Positions 13,286-13,335 of a stretch of DNA of 13,335 bases are shown piece by piece. The notes under the pieces were generated by a model. That model was not told where the DNA came from and did not search any database. It worked only from the letters and a program-made list of their open reading frames with translations. The stretch comes from Bacillota bacterium (GTDB lineage: Bacteria; Bacillota; Clostridia; Christensenellales; Aristaeellaceae). Numbering within the stretch: the stretch's first letter is position 1; every line of letters begins with the position of its first letter. Both the position numbers and the translations under genes were made by a program. Location: the NCBI GenBank assembly GCA_023416655.1, contig JAEZHK010000131.1, forward strand, positions 1 to 13,335, read 5' to 3'.

Positions 13286-13335
13286 GACAGCGCCACCCCC
13301 CAAAGCCGGTTGAGCCCGAACACCACCACCGGCTT
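13282..13335 (-). CDS. C-terminal end of an unidentified protein (cut by the window edge)
   Basis: An open frame enters from the right edge and ends with KPVVVFGLNRLWGVALS and a TGA at 13282-13284. That stop overlaps the GTG of the helicase gene as GTGA, the same layout as other gene pairs in this window, which argues that it is a real gene tail. Seventeen residues are too few to name it. Confidence 0.5.
   Translation of the reverse strand, partial: KPVVVFGLNRLWGVALS

Noticed and set aside
1..13335. CRISPR array, transposase genes, tRNA or rRNA genes, phage structural genes
   Set aside because: No regularly spaced direct repeats, no transposase or integrase motifs, and no tRNA- or rRNA-like sequences were found on either strand.

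Overview
The window looks like chromosomal DNA of an endospore-forming member of class Clostridia with high G+C (about 60% or more by eye in most genes). The evidence is the gene set: an ECF-type RibU under an FMN riboswitch, tsaE-tsaB-rimI, a MurF with membrane helices, a Cys-rich coat-like protein with a mother-cell-sigma-like promoter, and strong AAGGAGG-type ribosome sites. Genus cannot be fixed from sequence alone. No rRNA, tRNA, CRISPR array or transposase gene was seen.

Layout from left to right. (1) 1-290 is noncoding. It holds a strong promoter firing leftward out of the window (23-51) and the terminator of the next operon (hairpin 207-241). (2) 290-4747, minus strand, is a cell-wall operon: alpha/beta hydrolase, murF, an NYN-LOTUS putative ribonuclease, then ddl. 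MurF and Ddl make and attach the D-Ala-D-Ala end of the peptidoglycan stem peptide. The NYN-LOTUS gene is clearly A+T-rich against its neighbours and looks like a later arrival. (3) 4748-5059 is intergenic. It holds the operon promoter, a terminator-like hairpin and copy 1 of a structured repeat. (4) 5060-7539, minus strand, is promoter, FMN riboswitch, terminator-like hairpin, ribU, tsaE, tsaB, rimI. The close packing suggests that the t6A tRNA-modification genes share a transcript with a flavin-controlled transporter. (5) 7619-8902 is a galactokinase-family sugar kinase with a changed sugar-binding signature, and 9019-9606 is a monotopic phosphoglycosyl transferase whose promoter sits so close to the ATG that the message is probably leaderless. 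(6) 9648-11311, plus strand, is a Cys-rich coat-like protein with a zinc ribbon, a hairpin-rich spacer and a small membrane/coiled-coil protein. (7) 11316-11522 is copy 2 of the structured repeat. (8) 11570-13335, minus strand, is an SNF2-family helicase, 4-nt overlapped by the tail of another gene that runs off the window.

The most interesting item is the pair of diverged intergenic repeats (4825-5047 and 11316-11522). They share the same order of five stem-loops, but most stem sequences differ while pairing is kept, as expected for a structured RNA family. Other points are the FMN riboswitch upstream of t6A genes, the putative leaderless promoter, the membrane-helix N-terminus of MurF, and the GNHTDH variant of the galactokinase signature.
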